A stretch of 64,000 nucleotides of DNA from an uncultured Eubacteriales bacterium (GTDB lineage Bacteria > Bacillota > Clostridia > Peptostreptococcales > Anaerovoracaceae). The position numbers were made by a program, and so were the translations under genes. Under the pieces are notes generated by a model. The model saw nothing but the letters and a program-made list of their open reading frames with translations, was not told the origin of the DNA and did not search any database. Within the stretch, counting starts at the first letter, position 1; each line of letters opens with the position of its first letter. Location of the stretch: the NCBI GenBank assembly GCA_900542565.1, contig UQOC01000007.1, positions 1 to 64,000 on the forward strand, written 5' to 3'. Shown in pieces: positions 60,549-64,000 of this stretch.

Positions 60549-60580
60549 GCCTGGATCCTTTTGCGGGGTCCAGGCTTTTA
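60549..60580 (+). terminator. Rho-independent terminator after queA
   Basis: GCCTGGATCC (60549-60558) pairs with GGGTCCAGGC (60566-60575), with one G-U pair, followed by TTTTA. Confidence 0.88.
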
Positions 60581-60708
60581 CATGCATAAGTGTTCTGACG
60601 GGTATGTCCGTGGGATTTTTCCTGATGGGGATAATTGGAGTGCTGCTGTCTCTGGCAAACAGAAAAGAAGGCTGAAAAGGGGCAGCATGCCGCCGTGAAA
60701 GCAGGCAA
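60581..60708. other. Short intergenic stretch between two terminators
   Basis: These 128 bases lie between the queA terminator and the next, convergent, terminator. They hold only two tiny frames (38 codons from 60582 and 23 codons from 60604), neither with a convincing ribosome site. No promoter or RNA motif is seen. Confidence 0.6.
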
Positions 60709-60734
60709 AAGGCCGCCCGTCACTGGGCGGCCTT
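60709..60734 (-). terminator. Terminator at the end of the redox operon
   Basis: AAGGCCGCCC (60709-60718) pairs perfectly with GGGCGGCCTT (60725-60734). On the minus strand it ends in TTTT. The stem overlaps the stop codon of the carboxymuconolactone decarboxylase-like gene. Confidence 0.8.
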
Positions 60735-61415
60735 GTTTATACATGCTATTGCATTGAGGGTTCTTGGATATCCTATATAAGGCAGACACTGGGAGATCAC
60801 TCTCAATAGATGGTCTTTATCATTGCCCATGTTCATATTTCCTTTGGCATGGGCTGTGAGCTGAGGTTCACAGCCGCCTTGGGCAGCGATGAAACAAAAT
60901 GTTATAAGCTCCCTTTGTCTCAGATCAAGACCTGTGCGGGTGTAGTAATCACCAAAACAGTTGTCTGCGAGCCACTTGTTGATATGACCTTGTTTCCAGG
61001 CTTCCAGCATCTGAGGGCCGAACATGCGGGCCTGGGTTTCATAGCCTTTCCGGAGCCTGTCGTTGTCAGTTGTGGTGGACTGGCCTTCCAGCGGGAGGGC
61101 TATTCCTTTTTCCGTAAAGATATCGTTGACTGCGTCCAGGAAAGGCCTGACCCTTCCTATACCCAGATAGGCCGTGGCCTGATATACAACCTCTTTTATC
61201 ATTACAGGGGTCAGGCCGGCTGTGAGGGCACGGGACACCTGGGATCTGAATTCATCAATTCCCTGGCAGCCGAGCAGTGCGGCGAGAATAGCCAGATGGC
61301 GGTCTGCCTCGTCCAGTTTGGCGCTTTCTTCGCTGACCACCTCATCGAAGGCAAAATGTTCAAATAATTGGGCAAATTCAGGATCGGTAACCTTATAATC
61401 TCTTGTAATCATCAT
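60720..61415 (-). CDS. Carboxymuconolactone decarboxylase family protein, double domain
   Basis: A protein of about 231 residues with two CMD/AhpD-like helical domains (about 25-105 and 140-228). The first has DRHLAILAALLGCQGIDEF, the second RQRELITFCFIAAQGGCEPQ and TAHAKGNMNMG. The redox CxxC of AhpD is absent, and the single Cys-His arrangement is closer to the gamma-CMD type. Relatives act in aromatic lactone breakdown or peroxide and quinone detoxification. ATG 61415 or 61412 follows GAGGAGGT; the long frame from 61439 overlaps that site. It overlaps the cupin gene by 23 bp. Confidence 0.82.
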   Translation of the reverse strand: MMITRDYKVTDPEFAQLFEHFAFDEVVSEESAKLDEADRHLAILAALLGCQGIDEFRSQVSRALTAGLTPVMIKEVVYQATAYLGIGRVRPFLDAVNDIFTEKGIALPLEGQSTTTDNDRLRKGYETQARMFGPQMLEAWKQGHINKWLADNCFGDYYTRTGLDLRQRELITFCFIAAQGGCEPQLTAHAKGNMNMGNDKDHLLRVISQCLPYIGYPRTLNAIACINKAAQ

Positions 61416-61827
61416 CTGATACCTCCTCAAGCCATTCATTTTGGGTATTTTCGCCGGGAACTTCGACGGCGATATGGGAGAACCAGCTGTCAGCCTTGGC
61501 TCCGTGCCAGTGCTTTACTTCCGGCGGTATTACGATCACAGTGCCGGGCTGGAGACTTACCGCCTCTTTGCCTTCTTCCTGATACCAGCCGCTGCCTGCA
61601 GTGCAGATAAGTATCTGTCCGCCGCCTGCAGAGGCATGATGTATATGCCAGTTGTTGCGGCATCCCGGCTCAAATGTGACATTGGCAAGGCCTACAGTCG
61701 ATTCGCCTGGTCTTGTCAGGGGATTGAGATAGGAATTGCCGGTAAAATACCGGGCAAAAGCGGTGTTTTCGGCTCCGGTACCAAATACATTGATCTTTTC
61801 AAAAGCTTCTCTGTCTGAAATTTTCAT
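61393..61827 (-). CDS. Cupin-domain protein
   Basis: A 144-residue single-domain cupin. Metal ligands lie in WHIHHASAGGGQILIC (two His and Gln) and later PPEVKHWHGA (His). Proteins of this kind, often annotated as (R)-mandelonitrile lyase-like or quercetinase-like, commonly neighbour carboxymuconolactone decarboxylase-like genes, as here. The exact reaction is unknown. The start is ATG 61827 behind CAGGAGGCAC; an earlier in-frame codon at 61857 overlaps the flavoprotein gene. Confidence 0.85.
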   Translation of the reverse strand: MKISDREAFEKINVFGTGAENTAFARYFTGNSYLNPLTRPGESTVGLANVTFEPGCRNNWHIHHASAGGGQILICTAGSGWYQEEGKEAVSLQPGTVIVIPPEVKHWHGAKADSWFSHIAVEVPGENTQNEWLEEVSDDDYKRL

Positions 61828-61853
61828 TTTGTGCCTCCTGTAAATTAAGATGA

Positions 61854-62387
61854 TCAAAGTGAACGACCGAGGTCGTAGGCTTTCTTCATGAACGGTGAGC
61901 GTGCTGTCATTGAAACGGTGCTGCAGCCTGTGCCAAGTATCTTGCCTTTTGAGTCAAAGCTAAGGTAACGGCAAAGTGTATCATAATGAGCCTCAAGATC
62001 TTTCATGGTCCAGTCATTGGAATCCCATGCAGCGGCAATGAGGGCAGTTTTCACGCCTTTGGATGTCAGACGGCCATTAAAGCTGTAAAACCTGTCTATA
62101 ACAGCCTTTAACTGGGCAGACATGCCAAAATAATAAAGCGGTGTTACAAAGACGACCATATCTCCGTCTAAAATAAGCTGTTTCAGCTGTGCCATATCAT
62201 CTTTCTGACAGCAGTCGCCAGCCATGCCGCAGGCATCGCAGCCAAGGCACGGGGCAATATCCGCAGAAGCTGCGTCAAAGACGGTTACATGGTGTCCGGC
62301 GTCCTCTGCACCTCGGATAAATTCCCCGGCCAGCATGTTTGATGAACCGTTTTTGTGAGGACTGCTCTCTATCACTGTAATTTTCAT
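61854..62387 (-). CDS. Flavodoxin-fold NAD(P)H-dependent FMN reductase / iron-sulfur flavoprotein
   Basis: A 177-residue flavoprotein. The FMN phosphate loop is SSPHKNGSSNMLAGEF, the flavin-ring contact is TPLYYFGMSAQLKAVIDRFY, and a Cys-rich segment CLGCDACGMAGDCCQKDD could hold a [4Fe-4S] cluster as in methanogen Isf proteins. It probably reduces quinones, nitro compounds or oxygen species. It overlaps the MerR gene by 4 bp and belongs to one minus-strand operon with the cupin and CMD genes. The remnant at 24356 is a decayed relative. Confidence 0.87.
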   Translation of the reverse strand: MKITVIESSPHKNGSSNMLAGEFIRGAEDAGHHVTVFDAASADIAPCLGCDACGMAGDCCQKDDMAQLKQLILDGDMVVFVTPLYYFGMSAQLKAVIDRFYSFNGRLTSKGVKTALIAAAWDSNDWTMKDLEAHYDTLCRYLSFDSKGKILGTGCSTVSMTARSPFMKKAYDLGRSL

Positions 62388-62740
62388 TTGTCTCCCTCCT
62401 TTAATCTGCGCATGGAATAGCGCAGGTAATCGAGTTTGTCAAGCCGGAGCTGATCTTCATGTATGGCCTTCATAGCCTGCTGCCTCAGGCATTCAAGCAT
62501 TGCGAGCCGCTTCTGCCCTGAAAGATCTCCCCTTTGTTCAAATTCCATATACTTTTGAACATCGGAAATTGAAAAACCTATGTCACGGAGCGTTACGGCA
62601 AGGCAGATGTTTGCCATATCCCTGTCATCAAACTGTAAAGGTGTTTTTTCATTTTGATCTCCGGTAAGTTTCCAGCTCTTGTATTCTTTCAGAAAAGCAC
62701 ATGAAACACCATATCGGCGGCTGACTTCCTCTATATCCAT
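62384..62740 (-). CDS. MerR-family transcriptional regulator
   Basis: A 118-residue regulator with an N-terminal winged helix (MDIEEVSRRYGVSCAFLKEY), the MerR wing (FDDRDMANICLAVTLRDIGFSI, giving the typical lrdiGfsl helix) and a C-terminal coiled coil (about 75-115). No metal-binding Cys pair is present, so it likely senses a small molecule or redox state through its dimer. It is the first gene of the flavoprotein-cupin-CMD operon and probably controls it. GAGGT lies 7 bases before the ATG. Confidence 0.85.
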   Translation of the reverse strand: MDIEEVSRRYGVSCAFLKEYKSWKLTGDQNEKTPLQFDDRDMANICLAVTLRDIGFSISDVQKYMEFEQRGDLSGQKRLAMLECLRQQAMKAIHEDQLRLDKLDYLRYSMRRLKEGDK

Positions 62741-62753
62741 CTATCATACCTCG

Positions 62754-62785
62754 TAAAAAAAATAGGCGTCCTTTGGGACACCTAT
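62754..62785 (-). terminator. Rho-independent terminator after the LysR gene
   Basis: On the minus strand ATAGGTGTCC (62785-62776) pairs with GGACGCCTAT (62771-62762), with one G-U pair, and runs into eight or more T. It also separates the LysR gene from the MerR operon. Confidence 0.9.
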
Positions 62786-62824
62786 ATGATAAGCCTCATA
62801 TGTTAATATGTCTAATGCTTATAT

Positions 62825-63709
62825 TCAATCAGAAATCATACATGAAATGTATTTTTTGGCCAACTGGATAAAAGCGGTTGCCGGACGGGAAAAAAACTGT
62901 GCTTTTTTCCATACCAGGACTATCCCTGAACTGATGGGCGGAGAGACCGGTATGAATTTCAGTCTAGGATAGCAGCTGTCCATGCGCAGGGTGATGATAT
63001 ATCCCACATGATTTCTTGCAAGGACCGCCATATTGTACAGGAGGTTTCCTGTAGCAGCAACTTCCATGCGGTCAGCGAGGGCGCCGAACCAGCTTTGGAG
63101 CTCATCCCTCAGCAGGCTGCGCTGGGGCAGTATGAGAGGAGTATCTGCAAGGTCAAGGGGAGTTATCTTTTCTTTTGATGCCAGGGGTGAATCTTCGCTT
63201 ACGATGACGCCCCATTCTTCGCGGAAAGGCGTGCGTATAAAATCATATTTTGAAATATCCACCGGCTCCTGGAGAAGGCCCATGTCCAGGGTGCCGTTTT
63301 CAATCCTTTCTTTAATGTCGTCAGCGGTCCCGCTGAACAATTCAAAGGTTACCATTGGGTTTTCAAGACGGAAATCTGCTATAAGCTCCCCGATAAACTG
63401 AGAATTCTTGTATTCGCCGCAGCCTATGGAAATCTTCCCCTCAAGCTGTTTGTGTATATTGCTCAGGTCTTCTTTTGTCTTTTCGGAAAGTGAAATGATC
63501 TCTTCGGCTCGTCGGCGCAGGAGCATGCCTTCATCGGTAAGAGTTATATGGTGCTTTCCCCGGTGGAAGAGCTTTACACCCAGTTCTTCTTCAAGCCGCA
63601 TTAGCTGTCTTGAAAGGGTCGGCTGAGTCAGATGGAGCAGTCTGGCCGCTCTGGTGATGTTTTCTTCTCTTGCTGTTGTCAAAAAATATCGTAAAACACG
63701 GATTTCCAT
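62825..63709 (-). CDS. LysR-family transcriptional regulator
   Basis: A 294-residue regulator. The winged helix-turn-helix (residues 1-60) has MEIRVLRYFLTTAREENI and LHLTQPTLSRQLMRLEEELG. The substrate-binding domain (about 90-290) begins GKISIGCGEYKNSQF and has two lobes joined by VSEDSPLASKEKI. The co-inducer is unknown. The start is ATG 63709 behind GAAAGGA; a longer frame to 63820 reads through the promoter. It may control the MerR-headed redox operon next to it or the gene starting at 63959. Confidence 0.92.
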   Translation of the reverse strand: MEIRVLRYFLTTAREENITRAARLLHLTQPTLSRQLMRLEEELGVKLFHRGKHHITLTDEGMLLRRRAEEIISLSEKTKEDLSNIHKQLEGKISIGCGEYKNSQFIGELIADFRLENPMVTFELFSGTADDIKERIENGTLDMGLLQEPVDISKYDFIRTPFREEWGVIVSEDSPLASKEKITPLDLADTPLILPQRSLLRDELQSWFGALADRMEVAATGNLLYNMAVLARNHVGYIITLRMDSCYPRLKFIPVSPPISSGIVLVWKKAQFFSRPATAFIQLAKKYISCMISD

Positions 63710-63742
63710 AGGCGTTCCTTTCTGTCCTCTGTTATACACTGA

Positions 63743-63771
63743 ATTATACCACTGAAGAAAAAACTGTTCAA
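63743..63771 (-). promoter_or_regulatory. Promoter of the LysR gene
   Basis: On the minus strand TTGAAC (63771-63766), 17 bases, consensus TATAAT (63748-63743) with TGG (extended -10). It lies 34 bases before the LysR ATG. Confidence 0.8.
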
Positions 63772-63798
63772 TACTGCTGTAATATGGTATGATAAAAA

Positions 63799-63919
63799 TG
63801 AAAAGATTTGGTAACAGCATCGAGGTTACGGGATCGTACCATACGGAATTTTTGATCCCGGCTCAGGCCTGAACGAAAAAGTTTTGGAGAAAACACATAA
63901 AGCTATGGAAAAACGATAG
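63799..63919 (+). pseudogene. Possible frameshifted gene remnant
   Basis: One frame from ATG 63799 gives a 24-codon peptide (MKRFGNSIEVTG...). An overlapping frame without a start (63815-63919) gives a well-formed C-terminal-like stretch with IVPYGIFDPGSGLNEKVLE and KTHKAMEKR before TAG. The second reads like the end of a globular protein rather than noise. Together they suggest a decayed small gene transcribed away from the LysR gene, with an extended -10 (TGGTATGAT) in front. The family is not recognised. Confidence 0.35.
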
Positions 63920-63958
63920 ATCATAGAATATCATCATTTAACAGGGAGGTACCGGGCT

Positions 63959-64000
63959 GTGGCTGAGCTGATGGATCTTATGGACAGGTTTATGGAGGAA
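63959..64000 (+). CDS. Start of a gene cut by the right edge
   Basis: GTG 63959 lies 8 bases after AGGGAGGT and opens a frame that runs to the window end (14 codons, MAELMDLMDRFMEE). The strong ribosome site supports a real gene. Nothing can be said about its product. Confidence 0.45.
   Translation, partial: MAELMDLMDRFMEE

Noticed and set aside
60604-60675. 23-codon hydrophobic micro-frame between terminators
   Set aside because: No Shine-Dalgarno site and no promoter between the queA terminator and this frame. Too short to support.

Overview
The window looks like a chromosomal segment of a strictly anaerobic, low-to-mid G+C Firmicute of the class Clostridia, possibly Anaerovoracaceae / Eubacteriales family XIII by gene content; this placement is inference. 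The signs are dense operons with strong AGGAGG-type Shine-Dalgarno sites, sigma-A-like promoters, a GlpP antiterminator, a PASTA Ser/Thr kinase-phosphatase pair, AsnA, QueH, tRNA genes with encoded CCA ends, and an [FeFe] hydrogenase in place of respiratory complexes.

Layout. 1-1150: an IS30-family transposase cut by the left edge. 1383-3393: a small membrane protein, a DJ-1/PfpI protein and a PHP phosphoesterase. 3447-6930: a GlpA-like/GlpB-like/GlpP glycerol-3-phosphate oxidation operon behind a hairpin that is probably the GlpP-controlled attenuator. 6977-9279: a beta-CASP nuclease and a uridine kinase. 9524-14355: a compact Tad-type pilus or secretion locus (RinA-like protein, CpaB, CpaF, TadB, TadC, two tiny duplicated pilin-like proteins, a TadE-like protein). 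14338-17181: a promoter, a yybP-ykoY (Mn2+) riboswitch and a P2-type Ca2+/Mn2+ ATPase. 17263-19082: type II pantothenate kinase and a TIGR01906 membrane protein. 19131-22619: ychF and lgt (minus), then sfsA and a TPR protein (plus). 22768-24225: sixteen tRNA genes behind one strong promoter. 24239-25201: a decayed flavoprotein remnant, a small membrane protein and a 20-bp tandem repeat. 25236-29384: thymidine kinase, a secreted dockerin-bearing glucosaminidase and a membrane-anchored cohesin protein. 29460-30401: a radical SAM gene (minus). 30501-41714: a long housekeeping run (queH, asnA, priA, def, fmt, a zinc protease, rsmB, prpC, prkC, rsgA, rpe). 41807-44896: a class A penicillin-binding protein (minus). 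45066-49105: comEC, holA and a DMT transporter. 49102-52691: a NuoF-tail/GltD fusion and an [FeFe] hydrogenase. 52737-55055: a DUF1538 membrane protein with a tandem-PII regulator. 55140-57216: recN and argR (minus). 57283-60531: ruvC-ruvA-ruvB-queA behind a promoter carrying a LexA-like box. 60720-62740: a small redox/detoxification operon under a MerR regulator (minus). 62825-63709: a LysR regulator (minus). 63799-64000: a decayed fragment and the start of another gene.

The most novel-looking item is the cohesin-dockerin pair at 25846-29384. A peptidoglycan-hydrolase-like enzyme with a C-terminal dockerin lies 14 bp upstream of a membrane-anchored protein whose N-terminal domain reads as a cohesin, which suggests a two-component surface-tethering system for wall remodelling rather than a cellulosome. 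The second candidates are the minimal Tad locus with paired mini-pilins, and the DUF1538 transporter with its double-PII partner next to the hydrogenase. All functions are read from sequence motifs and context; no database search was possible.
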